This document shows, piece by piece, positions 31,719-41,729 of a stretch of DNA of 64,000 bases. The position numbers and the translations under genes were made by a program. Source of the stretch: Polynucleobacter sp. AP-Capit-er-40B-B4 (GTDB taxonomy: Bacteria > Pseudomonadota > Gammaproteobacteria > Burkholderiales > Burkholderiaceae); NCBI RefSeq assembly GCF_018882245.1, contig NZ_JACVOV010000001.1, forward strand, positions 682,001 through 746,000, in the 5' to 3' direction. Numbering within the stretch: position 1 is the first letter of the stretch; every line of letters starts with the position of its first letter. The notes under the pieces are model-generated. The model had not been told where the DNA came from. It worked only from the letters and a program-made list of their open reading frames with translations, and made no database searches.

Positions 31719-33753
31719 CTTCTTCAGGTTTGCCTGATGGCTCTGGCTCTAGCTCCAACTCTATAGCCTGGTCAGCCGATTCCTTTTCAGGAGCCTCCAT
31801 CTTTGCTTCAACTTCTAGAACTCGAACACCTGCGCTAAGTTGCAATAAATCTACATCGGCAATCACTACTTCTGCACGAGTCATACGGGGATGGGTTGCC
31901 AACTCTGGAATTGGCAAGTGCAATGGCACTAACTCCACTCGAGACATGCCTTCTTTCAAATGACGGACATACACAGTCTTTGATTCACCATCTTGCGTGA
32001 TCCAACGTAAACACCAATATTTTTCTAGGCGGTCTTGGAACTCTCCATACGCTTGATAGCAAGACTCAAAGTCAGCAGCAATGCCCATCAGCGTAGCATC
32101 GCGTGGCGGAAACGGTGCAACCATTTTGGCAGTCACGCCATGCTTTGCAAGCGCAATCAATTGCCATTGATTGACCAGGTCGGAATATCGACGCAAGGGA
32201 GAGGTACACCAAGCGTAATAGTCCAGGCCTAAGCCTTCATGCGGTCCTGGAGTGGTTTGCATGCGAGTGCGCAGTGGGCCCCAGCCCTTCTGAGTTCTAA
32301 ATAATCCTGGAAGACCGTGGTCGGCAAGAAGCTGACCAGATGCGCTGTTACAGAAGATCATCCACTCCGCAACAATGGTGTCCAAAATGGAGCCACGCTG
32401 ACGCGGCAAGATATCAACGCGCTGAACCCCATCCACCTCCTGAATCTGGAAGTGAAAGTCCCTTGCAAGAGCATTGGGATCCACAAGCCCAAGTTGCTCG
32501 GCACGTAAGCCATTTGCCACGCGCTTTTCTTGGCGACCCGCATGAAGATGTTTAGCGGCTTGCCACAAAATGGCTAACTCTTTGCGATAAGGATAGTTAG
32601 CACCCTCATCAAGCAAACTTTCTTCGCTCACAAGATGCTCAATATCTTCCAAGCGTAAATTGGCTGCCATAGGCACCATCTCTGCACGCATCTGCAAAGT
32701 CGCTCGATTGACGACCCCCTGAGAATCAATATCAACATAGATCGATAAGGCGGGTCTTGGCATGCCTTCATCTAAGGAGAATTGCTCAATGACTGAATCA
32801 GGCAACATCGTAATTTTGTCGCCAGGGAAGTACGCCGTAGACATACGATTACGCGCAACTTGATCCAAGGGATCATCTTTTGAAATGGCCAAACCTGGAG
32901 CAGCAATATGAATACCTATCCGATGCCCGCCCTCAATTGGCGTGACTGATAGAGCATCATCAATCTCCGTAGTGCCGGAATCGTCAATAGAGAATGCGTG
33001 CACTTGGGCGATTGGAAGCTCAGCAATAGCGGATGCATATGCCGCTTGATCAACCCCAACAGCTGGGTTGTGATCGGCACCATTCGGAAAGTGCGCCTTC
33101 AGAAACAATCCCTGGTGATAAGCCAATGGTGAATCAATTGCGCCACAACGGATCATGAGTTGCGCTGGAGATTCGCCAGTCTCTGTGCAGGCAGATATTA
33201 AAGCTTTGTATGCCGATGTATTTTTATCCGGAGAGAAGAGTAATTGTTTGGCAGATGACTTAAGTGTTTCAGGAAAGGTGCCAGAAACCAATTCTTGTTG
33301 CCATACCGATTGCTGCTCAAGTTCTTTCTGCTTACGCTCTAGAGCCGCTAAGCCTGCCTGCAATTGCTCAAGCGGAGCGCGCTGAAAACGACCACGACCT
33401 TTGCGACGAAAAAATACTGGGGCACCTTGTAAAGCAATCGCTAACGCGACTTGCTGCGGAACACTTACTTGCGAGCCAAAGTACTCCTGTGCAACATCCA
33501 CCAAGCCAAACTCATCATCTGGCGCGCAATCCCAAAGCAACTGCAAATCAATATCGGCAGTCAGAGTGCCGGCCTCATCCATAGCGGCCTGCGCATCTGG
33601 CTTTTCAAAGCGCAACCAAACCTCTTTAGCTTTGAGCTTAATCTTTTTTCCAGAAAGACTGGTTGCCTGCCAAGACTCTGCATCCCCAGCGCCTGATGCA
33701 GACTGCACTGTGGCGACCTTGATATCGCCACCTTCTTCATATAAAAGATTCAT
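31702..33753 (-). CDS. RNase II-family (RNB domain) exoribonuclease
   Basis: A 3'-5' exoribonuclease of the RNB family, 683 residues. The catalytic cluster is in SIDDSGTTEIDDALSVTP, holding the conserved Asp residues, followed by GIHIAAPGL, MSTAYFPGDKITMLPD and YAWCTSPLRRYSDLVNQ. The usual cold-shock and S1 domains are weak or diverged at the N- and C-termini, so it differs from canonical E. coli RNase II and RNase R. The last 40 residues are Glu/Pro-rich. The order RNB-TonB-like-aroE-mtgA is a conserved Burkholderiales block. Confidence 0.9.
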   Translation of the reverse strand: MNLLYEEGGDIKVATVQSASGAGDAESWQATSLSGKKIKLKAKEVWLRFEKPDAQAAMDEAGTLTADIDLQLLWDCAPDDEFGLVDVAQEYFGSQVSVPQQVALAIALQGAPVFFRRKGRGRFQRAPLEQLQAGLAALERKQKELEQQSVWQQELVSGTFPETLKSSAKQLLFSPDKNTSAYKALISACTETGESPAQLMIRCGAIDSPLAYHQGLFLKAHFPNGADHNPAVGVDQAAYASAIAELPIAQVHAFSIDDSGTTEIDDALSVTPIEGGHRIGIHIAAPGLAISKDDPLDQVARNRMSTAYFPGDKITMLPDSVIEQFSLDEGMPRPALSIYVDIDSQGVVNRATLQMRAEMVPMAANLRLEDIEHLVSEESLLDEGANYPYRKELAILWQAAKHLHAGRQEKRVANGLRAEQLGLVDPNALARDFHFQIQEVDGVQRVDILPRQRGSILDTIVAEWMIFCNSASGQLLADHGLPGLFRTQKGWGPLRTRMQTTPGPHEGLGLDYYAWCTSPLRRYSDLVNQWQLIALAKHGVTAKMVAPFPPRDATLMGIAADFESCYQAYGEFQDRLEKYWCLRWITQDGESKTVYVRHLKEGMSRVELVPLHLPIPELATHPRMTRAEVVIADVDLLQLSAGVRVLEVEAKMEAPEKESADQAIELELEPEPSGKPEEDASPA

Positions 33754-33755
33754 GC

Positions 33756-34490
33756 TTAGAGCGAGATCCCGCCGCTGGCCTCTAATGCCACTCCATTGAC
33801 ATAGCTCGCTTCATCGCTAGCCAAGAACAAGTAAACGTTAGCCATTTCAGTAGGAGTGCCTAAACGGCCAAGCCAGCTGCGTCTTTCGATATCTTGCAAA
33901 ATATTTTCTGGCATGGCTTTGACCATCTCTGTTGCAATAAAGCCAGGACATACCGCATTCACTCGGATTCCCTTGGGACCAAGTTCGCGTGCCCATGTCT
34001 TAGTAAAGCCAATAACGCCAAATTTAGTCGCCGAATAATTGGTTTGACCAAAATTACCGTATAAACCTACAACGCTAGATGCATTGACTACAGCACCAGA
34101 GCCGGCTTCGAGCATATGCGGGACGATCAGTTGAGTGCAATTAAAAACGCCCTTTAAATTGACATCAATCACCGTATCAAACTGAGCTTCAGTCATCTTA
34201 ATTAAGCGCGCATCTTGAGTGATGCCAGCGTTGTTAATCAAGATATCAATACGACCGTGTTTTTGCATTACCTGGTCAACTACCGCCTGAATGCTGGCGC
34301 GGTCAGTAACATTCATGGAATAACCCTCTGCATTCAACACTTGTGCAGCAGCGCCGTTGATAGCCTCTTGGTTGATATCGGTGATGATGACCTTGGCACC
34401 CTCTTGCGCAAAACGCTGGGCTGTAGCAAAACCAATACCCTTAGCGGCACCGGTGATGATGGCTACTTTATCTTTTAATCTATCGCCCAT
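33756..34490 (-). CDS. 3-oxoacyl-[acyl-carrier-protein] reductase-like short-chain dehydrogenase
   Basis: A 244-residue SDR enzyme with cofactor loop [13 protein letters not shown], the NNAGIT strand, catalytic Ser in [10 protein letters not shown], and Tyr-x-x-x-Lys in [10 protein letters not shown]. It is closest by eye to FabG and acetoacetyl-CoA reductase (PhaB). The lack of other fab genes around suggests a second copy, and either fatty acid or PHA synthesis is possible. It is spaced 20 nt from mpl and 2 nt from the RNase II-like gene, leftward. Confidence 0.85.
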   Translation of the reverse strand: MGDRLKDKVAIITGAAKGIGFATAQRFAQEGAKVIITDINQEAINGAAAQVLNAEGYSMNVTDRASIQAVVDQVMQKHGRIDILINNAGITQDARLIKMTEAQFDTVIDVNLKGVFNCTQLIVPHMLEAGSGAVVNASSVVGLYGNFGQTNYSATKFGVIGFTKTWARELGPKGIRVNAVCPGFIATEMVKAMPENILQDIERRSWLGRLGTPTEMANVYLFLASDEASYVNGVALEASGGISL

Positions 34491-34510
34491 TTTTTGCTTT
34501 CTGTATTTTG

Positions 34511-35911
34511 TTACTTTGCCGAAATAGCTTTTAATAGTTTTTGATGGACACCACCAAATCCACCATTGCTCATCACCAAAATATGGTCGCCCGGGTTTGC
34601 TTCTTGGGCAACCGCTTTCACCAATACCTCAAGATCATCAAAAGCATGCGCTTTACCCTGCTCTTGTTGATTTAGTGGCGATAAGACTTCAGTTAAATCC
34701 CAGCCTAATGATTCTTTTCCTGAGTTTGCGCCATATGCAAATACTTTGTCTGCTGCCTCAAGACTTCCAGGAAGCTGAGCCTTCATCACGCCAAGCTTCA
34801 TTGTGTTTGAACGTGGCTCCAGTACAGCTAAGATGCGCGCTTTACCAACGCGACGACGCAAACCATCAACGGTAGTAGTGATTGCGGTTGGGTGATGCGC
34901 AAAATCGTCGTAAACCGTAATGTCATTTGCAACGCCAATGGTTTCTAAACGACGCTTCACATTCTTGAACTCTGCCAAGGCGCGCGCAGAGTCTGCCGGC
35001 GAGATGCCGATGTGGTTGGCAGAGGCAATCGCAGCAAGAGCATTGAATTGATTGTGTCGACCCATGACACCCGAATCAAGAGCCCACTTCACTGCGGCTA
35101 CTTCCTTGCCAGATTTGCGCACAATAAAGCCATCATTCTCTTGTGAGATTAAGGACCATTCATTTGCAAGCTCTTGACCAAAGCGCTCTACAGGAGACCA
35201 AGCACCACGAGTAATCACGCTTACTAGTGCTGGCTCTTCGCCATTCACCACCAATAAACCATCACCCGGAACGGTACGTACTAAATGATGAAATTGGGTT
35301 TCAATTGCCGCAAGATCAGCGAAGATATCAGCATGATCAAATTCCAAATTATTTAATAAAGCAGTGCGAGGTCGATAGTGAACAAACTTACTGCGTTTGT
35401 CGAAAAATGCAGTGTCGTATTCATCAGCCTCAATCACAAAATATTTACCCTCACCCAAGCGCGCAGATACTGTGAAATTCAAAGGCACGCCACCAATAAG
35501 GTATCCCGGCTTATAACCGTTGAATTCCAAAATCCAAGTCAGCATGGCTGAAGTTGTGGTTTTTCCATGCGTGCCAGCAACCGCTAGAACATGTCTTCCA
35601 TATAAAACTTGTTCGCCCAACCATTGCGGACCAGAAATATAGGGCAAGCCTTGATTAAGAATTGCCTCCATCAAAGGATTGCCACGAGAAACCACATTGC
35701 CAATTACAAATAAATCAGGCATGGTCTCAAACTGAGATAATTGATCGGGCGAAAATCCCTCAATCAGTTCGATGCCTTGAGCCTCAAGCTGCGTACTCAT
35801 TGGTGGATACACGTTGGCATCGCAGCCAGTAACGCGGTGTCCAGCTTGTCTGGCGATTGCGGCAATGCCGCCCATGAAGGTACCGCAAATGCCCAAGATA
35901 TGTATATGCAT
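34511..35911 (-). CDS. mpl: UDP-MurNAc:L-Ala-gamma-D-Glu-meso-DAP ligase
   Basis: Peptidoglycan recycling ligase that re-attaches the murein tripeptide to UDP-MurNAc. The 466-residue Mur-ligase-fold protein starts [20 protein letters not shown], has the ATP loop [15 protein letters not shown], the [20 protein letters not shown] segment typical of Mpl, and [12 protein letters not shown] with the C-terminal domain. It is divergent from the TlpA-like gene with 26 nt between starts. With the AmpD gene at 47 kb it belongs to the recycling pathway. Confidence 0.97.
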   Translation of the reverse strand: MHIHILGICGTFMGGIAAIARQAGHRVTGCDANVYPPMSTQLEAQGIELIEGFSPDQLSQFETMPDLFVIGNVVSRGNPLMEAILNQGLPYISGPQWLGEQVLYGRHVLAVAGTHGKTTTSAMLTWILEFNGYKPGYLIGGVPLNFTVSARLGEGKYFVIEADEYDTAFFDKRSKFVHYRPRTALLNNLEFDHADIFADLAAIETQFHHLVRTVPGDGLLVVNGEEPALVSVITRGAWSPVERFGQELANEWSLISQENDGFIVRKSGKEVAAVKWALDSGVMGRHNQFNALAAIASANHIGISPADSARALAEFKNVKRRLETIGVANDITVYDDFAHHPTAITTTVDGLRRRVGKARILAVLEPRSNTMKLGVMKAQLPGSLEAADKVFAYGANSGKESLGWDLTEVLSPLNQQEQGKAHAFDDLEVLVKAVAQEANPGDHILVMSNGGFGGVHQKLLKAISAK

Positions 35912-35937
35912 TAATGAATTTTAGCGAAGGAGTTGTA

Positions 35938-36465
35938 ATGAACCGCAGACAATGGATCATCATCGTCGCAATTAGCCTTTTAGCGCTAGTTTCAGGCGTA
36001 CTGACTTCGCAATGGATTTACAAAACTGGCTTGGCTAGCGACCCAGCCGTAAAAGCGTTTCTTGAAAATCCTTGGCAAACCCCAGACGGAAAAGCAGCCA
36101 ACACCCAAGAATGGCAAGGAAAAGTCCTGGTAGTGAACTTTTGGGCTTCCTGGTGCCCCCCATGCGTTGAAGAAATGCCCACTTTAGACAAGCTTCAACA
36201 AGAGTTTTTGCAACAAAATGTCTTATTTGTCGGTATCGGCATCGATTCACCCTCTAATATTCGTGAATTCCTCGAAAAAACCCCGGTTAGCTATCCAATC
36301 ATGATTGGTGGATTGCAGGGTAGCAATCTTTCTAAGCAAATGGGAAATTCCCAAGGCGCCCTCCCCTACACCATCATCATTAATGCCAAAGGAAAATCTA
36401 GTTATAGCAAATTGGGTAAGATAAGCGAAGATGAGCTCAGAAATGCGATTAAATCCGCTTTATAA
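35938..36465 (+). CDS. TlpA-like thiol:disulfide oxidoreductase
   Basis: The 175-residue protein has one N-terminal membrane segment (about residues 5-22) that would place it in the periplasm, then a thioredoxin fold with the active-site motif NFWASWCPPCVEEMP and a later cis-Pro loop GALPYTIIINA. It is probably a reductase for cytochrome c maturation or other envelope proteins. I chose the ATG at 35938 because it has a GAAGGAG site 5 nt upstream; an ATG at 35914 is closer to mpl and has none. Confidence 0.9.
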   Translation: MNRRQWIIIVAISLLALVSGVLTSQWIYKTGLASDPAVKAFLENPWQTPDGKAANTQEWQGKVLVVNFWASWCPPCVEEMPTLDKLQQEFLQQNVLFVGIGIDSPSNIREFLEKTPVSYPIMIGGLQGSNLSKQMGNSQGALPYTIIINAKGKSSYSKLGKISEDELRNAIKSAL

Positions 36466-36714
36466 GTATTTTTAGTGATTTTTAAAGTTAAGAGCTTAAA
36501 GCTAATTCGCCTAAATTTTAGGCAATAAACTCCGTATTTTTCAATAACTGCGCTTAAAAGTTTCAAAATCTCCTAGTTTTGAGTCTACTTTTTGGTCTTT
36601 TACCGCCTTTATAAAGGTATACTTTCCCTCATAAGCAATAAAGCATGAAGTTGTATGTAGGACTCAAGTCCAGATCGTCAATTAACGCTTAACTGCCTCT
36701 AAAAATAGGGATCT
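36466..36714 (+). promoter_or_regulatory. aroQ-accB-accC upstream region with a -10-like TATACT
   Basis: No gene is visible in these 249 bases. A good -10 hexamer, TATACT, lies at 36618-36623, but the -35 at 17 bp spacing (GTCTTT) is poor. The leader from there to aroQ would be about 85 nt and contains a 5-bp hairpin, GGACT/AGTCC. Near the tlpA end is the small palindrome GCCTAAATTTTAGGC without a T tract. This probably drives the aroQ-accB-accC-prmA transcript. Confidence 0.45.
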
Positions 36715-37164
36715 ATGTCGAAAAAAGCTTCAATTCTCGTAATTCAAGGCCCAAACCTAAATCTATTAGGCACCCGTGAACCCGATGTTTACGGCAAGAC
36801 AACCTTAGAAGACATTCACCAAAAGCTGGGCGAACTGGCTAAAGCGCAATCCGTTGATCTCGCCACCTATCAAAGCAATCATGAAGGTGAGTTAATCGAC
36901 CGCATTCAGAAGGCCAAACAAGATGGTGTTGATTTCATCATCATCAATCCAGGCGCCTTTACTCACACCAGCGTTGCCCTACGCGATGTATTGGCTGGTG
37001 TAGCCATTCCATTTACTGAAGTTCATTTATCCAATATTCACCAGCGTGAAGAATTCCGCAAGCACTCCTACCTGTCTGATATTGCGACGGGGGTTATTTG
37101 TGGGCTTGGCGCCATTGGCTATGAATTAGCGTTGCAAGCAGCGATTACACGTTTAAAGAAGTAA
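36715..37164 (+). CDS. aroQ: 3-dehydroquinate dehydratase, type II
   Basis: Dehydrates 3-dehydroquinate to 3-dehydroshikimate. The 149-residue protein has [18 protein letters not shown] at the start, the loop [30 protein letters not shown], and [18 protein letters not shown], the ordered type II motifs with catalytic Tyr and His. It heads the set aroQ-accB-accC, the classic arrangement in proteobacteria, with 36 nt to accB. Confidence 0.97.
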   Translation: MSKKASILVIQGPNLNLLGTREPDVYGKTTLEDIHQKLGELAKAQSVDLATYQSNHEGELIDRIQKAKQDGVDFIIINPGAFTHTSVALRDVLAGVAIPFTEVHLSNIHQREEFRKHSYLSDIATGVICGLGAIGYELALQAAITRLKK

Positions 37165-37200
37165 ATCTATTTAAAGAATTACAAGAGAGGAAGCACTCGC

Positions 37201-37665
37201 ATGGATCTGAGAAAACTAAAAACCTTGATCGACTTAGTCTCTGAGTCAGGTATTTCTGAGCTGGAAGTAAATGAAGGTGAAGATCGCGTTCGCATTGTCA
37301 ATGCTGGATCTCCAGCCCCAGCGGGCCAGGTGGTTTACGCCAATCCGGCGTCCGTACAAGCAATGCAAGCTGCACCAGCTGCCAGCGCACCCGCCCCAGC
37401 AGCAGCTGTTGAGGCGCCTGCTGCTGAAACTGGTTTTGTTGCGAAGTCTCCAATGGTTGGTACTTTCTACCGCGCACCAAATCCTGAATCGCCAAACTTT
37501 GTCAACATTGGTGATACCGTCAAAGTAGGCCAAACCCTTTGCATCATTGAAGCGATGAAGCTACTCAACGAAATTGAATCTGAGCATGCTGGTGTAGTTA
37601 AAGAAATCCTCTGTGAAAACGGTCAGGGTGTTGAGTTTGACCAGCCTCTTTTCATCATCGCCTAA
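37201..37665 (+). CDS. accB: Biotin carboxyl carrier protein of acetyl-CoA carboxylase
   Basis: Carries the biotin for acetyl-CoA carboxylase. The 154-residue protein has an N-terminal helical domain ([19 protein letters not shown]), a flexible Ala/Pro linker (residues about 37-77) and the biotinyl domain with the attachment lysine K120 in [14 protein letters not shown] good AGAGAGG ribosome-binding site precedes the ATG. Followed by accC 51 nt later. Confidence 0.97.
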   Translation: MDLRKLKTLIDLVSESGISELEVNEGEDRVRIVNAGSPAPAGQVVYANPASVQAMQAAPAASAPAPAAAVEAPAAETGFVAKSPMVGTFYRAPNPESPNFVNIGDTVKVGQTLCIIEAMKLLNEIESEHAGVVKEILCENGQGVEFDQPLFIIA

Positions 37666-37716
37666 TAGATCGACTTAGATCTATTCCAATTCACCGTTAC
37701 TTAACTCAGAGCCGAC

Positions 37717-39081
37717 ATGTTCGATAAGATTCTGATTGCCAATCGGGGAGAAATTGCTCTCCGCATCCAACGCGCATGCCGCGAGTTGGGAATTAAAACT
37801 GTTGTGGTGTATTCGACCGCAGATAAAGAGGCGAAATATGTGAGGCTCGCCGATGAAGCTGTATGCATCGGGCCAGCACCATCTCCACTTAGCTACCTCA
37901 ATATGCCCGCGATTATTTCTGCAGCAGAAGTAACTGACGCTGAAGCGATCCATCCTGGCTATGGATTCCTTTCTGAAAATGCTGACTTCGCAGAGCGCGT
38001 AGAAAAATCGGGTTTTGCATTTATTGGGCCTACAGCAGCATCCATTCGCTTAATGGGTGACAAGGTTTCTGCTAAACGCGCCATGATTAAAGCAGGCGTG
38101 CCTTGTGTTCCTGGCTCTGAAGGCGCTCTTCCTGATAATCCAAAAGAGATTGTTGCGACCGCTAAAAAGGTTGGTTATCCCGTCATCATTAAAGCAGCTG
38201 GTGGTGGTGGTGGTCGCGGTATGCGCGTAGTGCACACTGAGGCCCACCTCATTAACGCCGTCAATATGACGCGTGAAGAAGCTGGACGCGCTTTTGGTAA
38301 CCCAGAAGTCTATATGGAGAAGTTTTTAGAGAAACCTCGTCACGTAGAGATTCAGATTCTGGCCGACACCCATGGCAATGCTATTTGGTTAGGTGAGCGT
38401 GATTGTTCTATGCAGCGTCGCCACCAAAAGGTGATTGAAGAAGCTCCAGCCCCTGGCATTGATCGTCGTTTAATTGCCAAAATTGGTGAGCGTTGTGCAG
38501 AAGCTTGTCGCAAGATTGGCTACCGCGGCGCCGGTACATTTGAATTCCTCTATGAAAACGGTGAATTCTTCTTTATCGAGATGAATACCCGTGTTCAGGT
38601 AGAACATCCAGTTACTGAAATGATTACTGGTGTGGATATTGTTCAAGAACAGATTCGCATTGCTGCTGGCCTCAAACTCAGTTACCGCCAGAAAGACATT
38701 GTTTTCCGCGGACATGCCATTGAGTGCCGCTTAAATGCCGAAGATCCATTCAAGTTCACTCCAAGTCCAGGCAAGATTGGTTCATTCCATATGCCAGGTG
38801 GTCCTGGTATTCGCGTTGACTCACATGCATACAGCGGTTATGTAGTGCCATCCAATTACGACTCTATGATTGGTAAATTGATTTCTTACGGCAATACCCG
38901 TGAGCAAGCTATTCGCCGTATGCAGATTGCACTCTCCGAAATGGTGATTGATGGCATTACGACCAACGTGCCACTCCATCGTGAATTGATGTTAGACCCC
39001 AACTTCATTGAAGGCGGCACCAGCATTCACTACTTGGAGCATCGCTTAGAAGAGCAAGCTGCAAGTCGCGGCAAGTCCTAA
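37717..39081 (+). CDS. accC: Biotin carboxylase subunit of acetyl-CoA carboxylase
   Basis: Carboxylates the biotin on AccB using ATP and bicarbonate. The 454-residue ATP-grasp protein begins [17 protein letters not shown], has the Gly-rich ATP loop [22 protein letters not shown] and [16 protein letters not shown], all diagnostic. The length matches E. coli AccC (449). It is followed by prmA after 16 nt. Confidence 0.98.
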   Translation: MFDKILIANRGEIALRIQRACRELGIKTVVVYSTADKEAKYVRLADEAVCIGPAPSPLSYLNMPAIISAAEVTDAEAIHPGYGFLSENADFAERVEKSGFAFIGPTAASIRLMGDKVSAKRAMIKAGVPCVPGSEGALPDNPKEIVATAKKVGYPVIIKAAGGGGGRGMRVVHTEAHLINAVNMTREEAGRAFGNPEVYMEKFLEKPRHVEIQILADTHGNAIWLGERDCSMQRRHQKVIEEAPAPGIDRRLIAKIGERCAEACRKIGYRGAGTFEFLYENGEFFFIEMNTRVQVEHPVTEMITGVDIVQEQIRIAAGLKLSYRQKDIVFRGHAIECRLNAEDPFKFTPSPGKIGSFHMPGGPGIRVDSHAYSGYVVPSNYDSMIGKLISYGNTREQAIRRMQIALSEMVIDGITTNVPLHRELMLDPNFIEGGTSIHYLEHRLEEQAASRGKS

Positions 39082-39097
39082 TTCATGCGAGCGTCCC

Positions 39098-40627
39098 ATG
39101 TCTTATCGTGAGCTGGTATTCACGGTAGCTGCCGAAACCGCAGAGCCTTTAGGTGATGCGCTTTTGGACTTGGGCGCCCTATCAGTCACCGTTGAGGATG
39201 ATGCTGCTGGTGGATACGACGAAAATCCTCTCTACGGAGAGCCAGGGCTTTCCCCAGAAGTACAAGCCTGGGATCGATCTGCAGTAACCGCTCTATTTAA
39301 TCCTGAGATTGATGCTTCTGGCAGCGCGGAATTTATCCCGGAGCTGCTTACTTCCTTAAAAGAAGCAGGCTTTAACTTAGCGCCTCCCCAAGAAAAGACC
39401 GTTGAAGAACAAGACTGGGTTCGACTAACTCAAAGTCAATTTGCACCCATTCAAATTGGTGAGCGCATTTGGGTGGTACCTTCATGGCACGATGCGCCAA
39501 CCGATCCAAATGCAATCTGTCTAGCTGTTGATCCAGGGCTTGCATTTGGTACAGGAAGTCACCCAACAACCCATTTATGCCTTCTATGGCTTGAGCAACA
39601 AAACAATCTTCAGAACCAGAGCCTTTTGGATTACGGTTGTGGATCAGGAATTTTGGCTATTGCCGCAGCCAAACTAGGCTGCAATCCCGTTATTGGTACT
39701 GATATCGATCCTCAAGCTATGGTTGCCGCACGTAGCAATGCAGAAATCAATCACACCACTATTCGCTTTGTTCTGCCAAACGAAGGCGCAATCGAACTTG
39801 CTGCAGAAACCAAATACGACATTGTCATGGCCAATATTTTGGCCAATCCACTGCAAGTGCTTGCTCCTGCTCTGGTAAATAAGATGAAATTGGGCGGACG
39901 CATTGTTTTATCGGGTGTACTTGCCCGCCAAGCAGAGGAAGTGATTGCTACTTACAGCCAATGGTTAACGCTTTCAGTCTGGAAAGAGAGCGAAGGCTGG
40001 GTTTGCTTGCATGGCACCCTCAACCAAGATAAGCAAAGTGCTGCCAATACTGCTTTTGCTACACCTGCTCAAAAAAAAAGTCTTAAATTAGTCCTTTACG
40101 CTGGCTTATTGCTGCTCTTACTGGTTTTTGGAGAGCATCTCTCAAGAAATTCATTGCTCCCAGCACTTGCACCACGCGTTGATGGCACATCAAATTCTTT
40201 TTTCGTGAATTCATTTTCTGTTTTACAGCGTGTGGATGCAAAACTTTGTCGCACACTGGGATGTCTAGATCGCGCTGTAAGCGATTTTGCCGCTTGGAAA
40301 ATAACTTCAGCCACACTTTCACCAGAAAACGCGCGAGAAGGGCTTAAAAGCGTCACAAATCAATCTATGTTGCAAGTTGAGATACAAAATCGTCTTGCTA
40401 TTACCGTTTTACCGCCAAATTTAGAAATTACTTTGACTGATGCAGAAGAATCTGAAATCAAATCATTGCAATTCACCCCACAAGAATGGCTTCCCAAAAC
40501 TTGGCAAGACACTCACCCTGATTTTTTAAAAAAGGGTGTGCCTTCTGGCGAGCTTTTGCAGATTGAATTAGCTATTTCACTGCCACCAAACGCTGCGGGT
40601 TATCGCGTGCGGGTGCTCTACCCCTAA
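39098..40627 (+). CDS. prmA: Ribosomal protein L11 methyltransferase fused to a membrane-anchored DUF3426 domain
   Basis: Residues 1 to about 310 are PrmA, which trimethylates ribosomal protein L11: AVDPGLAFGTGSHPTTHLCL, LDYGCGSGILAIAA and IVMANILANPL are its signature motifs. PrmA normally ends here (about 290-300 residues). The frame continues through an A9 tract (codons 325-328) into a hydrophobic segment LVLYAGLLLLLLVF and a DUF3426 domain (about 355-509, ending PPNAAGYRVRVLYP). In related genomes DUF3426 is a separate next gene with an N-terminal zinc ribbon; here the ribbon is missing and no other start codon for it was seen. Losing or gaining one A gives a stop within four codons. So the fusion is real only if the A count is right. 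Confidence 0.85.
   Translation: MSYRELVFTVAAETAEPLGDALLDLGALSVTVEDDAAGGYDENPLYGEPGLSPEVQAWDRSAVTALFNPEIDASGSAEFIPELLTSLKEAGFNLAPPQEKTVEEQDWVRLTQSQFAPIQIGERIWVVPSWHDAPTDPNAICLAVDPGLAFGTGSHPTTHLCLLWLEQQNNLQNQSLLDYGCGSGILAIAAAKLGCNPVIGTDIDPQAMVAARSNAEINHTTIRFVLPNEGAIELAAETKYDIVMANILANPLQVLAPALVNKMKLGGRIVLSGVLARQAEEVIATYSQWLTLSVWKESEGWVCLHGTLNQDKQSAANTAFATPAQKKSLKLVLYAGLLLLLLVFGEHLSRNSLLPALAPRVDGTSNSFFVNSFSVLQRVDAKLCRTLGCLDRAVSDFAAWKITSATLSPENAREGLKSVTNQSMLQVEIQNRLAITVLPPNLEITLTDAEESEIKSLQFTPQEWLPKTWQDTHPDFLKKGVPSGELLQIELAISLPPNAAGYRVRVLYP
40071..40079 (+). other. A9 slippage-prone tract at the PrmA/DUF3426 junction
   Basis: The codons read CAA AAA AAA AGT in frame 0. With one A fewer the frame runs into TAG after GTC TTA AAT; with one more, or after a -1 ribosomal shift on A AAA AAA, it reads AAG TCT TAA. 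Either event would release a soluble PrmA of about 330 residues without the membrane domain. A9 runs are known to support transcriptional slippage, as in Thermus dnaX. Confidence 0.55.
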
Positions 40628-40680
40628 ATCCATTCATCAATAACGCATTTATCCCCTTATTTTTCTAAAGAAAGTAATTT

Positions 40681-41640
40681 ATGGCTAGCTTGATCTGTGG
40701 CTCTATCGCCTACGACACCATCATGAACTTTGAAGGCAAATTTGCCGATCAAATCCTGCCTGAGCAGATTCATATCCTGAACGTAGCCTTTTTGGTTCCA
40801 ACCATGCGTCGCGAATTTGGTGGTTGCGCAGGCAATATTGCCTACAACCTTAATCTTTTGGGTGGCGACCCCATCATCATGGCTACCGTTGGTGGCGATG
40901 CGATACCGTACATGAACCGCCTTGAGCAACTCAAGATTGATGCGAGCCATATTCGCCAGATCGAAAAAGCGTTTACCGCCCAAGCCATGATCACCACTGA
41001 TCAGGCGAATAATCAAATTACCGCCTTCCACCCGGGCGCAATGGGTGAGTCACACCTAAACCAAGTTTCTGCGGTTGTTGCCGAGCGCAGCAAAAATGCT
41101 AAGGGCGCAGCTAAATTAGGAATTGTCGCCCCCGATGGTCGCCAAGGCATGTGGGAGCACTGCCACCAATTGGCCGATGCCAATATTCCATTCATCTTTG
41201 ATCCAGGCCAAGGCTTGCCGATGTTCAACGGCCCAGAGTTGCTTGAACTAGTCGACATCGCCAGCTACCTGGCCGTTAATGACTATGAGGGAGAAATGCT
41301 TTCGCAAAGAACAGGATTGAGCTTGGCAAAAGTGGCTGAGCGAGTCAAGGCGCTGATTGTTACCAAAGGCGCCGAAGGGGCCGACATCTATGTTGATGGC
41401 AAATGCATTGCTATTCCGCCTGTACCGGCAGCAAAAGTGGTTGACCCAACTGGTTGCGGTGATGCATTCCGCGGCGGCCTACTCTTTGGTTTGGAAAACG
41501 GTATGGACTGGGAGACGACTGGTCGCCTAGCTAGCCTCATGGGTTCAATCAAAATTACCCATCAAGGACCACAAAATCACCAATTGAGCAAAGATCAGAT
41601 TGCAAGCCAATTTAAAGCGGCGTTTGGCTTTAGCTTCTAA
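40681..41640 (+). CDS. PfkB-family carbohydrate (adenosine-like) kinase
   Basis: The 319-residue protein has the PfkB N-terminal pattern GGCAGNIAYNLNLLGGDPIIMATVGGDA split over residues about 56-83, and the C-terminal signature VVDPTGCGDAFRGGLLFGL with the catalytic Asp of GxGD near residue 261. Members phosphorylate sugars or nucleosides; the Asp-rich adenosine-kinase subgroup is common in this position in Burkholderiales. The substrate is inferred, not shown. It follows the prmA fusion by 53 nt. Confidence 0.88.
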   Translation: MASLICGSIAYDTIMNFEGKFADQILPEQIHILNVAFLVPTMRREFGGCAGNIAYNLNLLGGDPIIMATVGGDAIPYMNRLEQLKIDASHIRQIEKAFTAQAMITTDQANNQITAFHPGAMGESHLNQVSAVVAERSKNAKGAAKLGIVAPDGRQGMWEHCHQLADANIPFIFDPGQGLPMFNGPELLELVDIASYLAVNDYEGEMLSQRTGLSLAKVAERVKALIVTKGAEGADIYVDGKCIAIPPVPAAKVVDPTGCGDAFRGGLLFGLENGMDWETTGRLASLMGSIKITHQGPQNHQLSKDQIASQFKAAFGFSF

Positions 41641-41682
41641 GCATTCTTTGACTCAAGCTTGAGTCATCCGGATTGAGGAAAT

Positions 41683-41711
41683 AAAAAAAGGGGTCTCGTG
41701 AGAGACCCCTT
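41683..41711 (-). terminator. Rho-independent terminator for the histone H1-like gene
   Basis: A 10-bp stem AAGGGGTCTC / GAGACCCCTT with a 4-nt loop is followed on the minus strand by seven T. It starts 18 nt after the frameshifted stop at 41730, but more than 140 nt after the zero-frame stop, which favours the longer product as the designed one. Read rightward the loop is GTGA (GNRA) but the T tract is short; it may also serve the PfkB gene. Confidence 0.85.
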
Positions 41712-41729
41712 CTAGTAACACCCGTCTGT

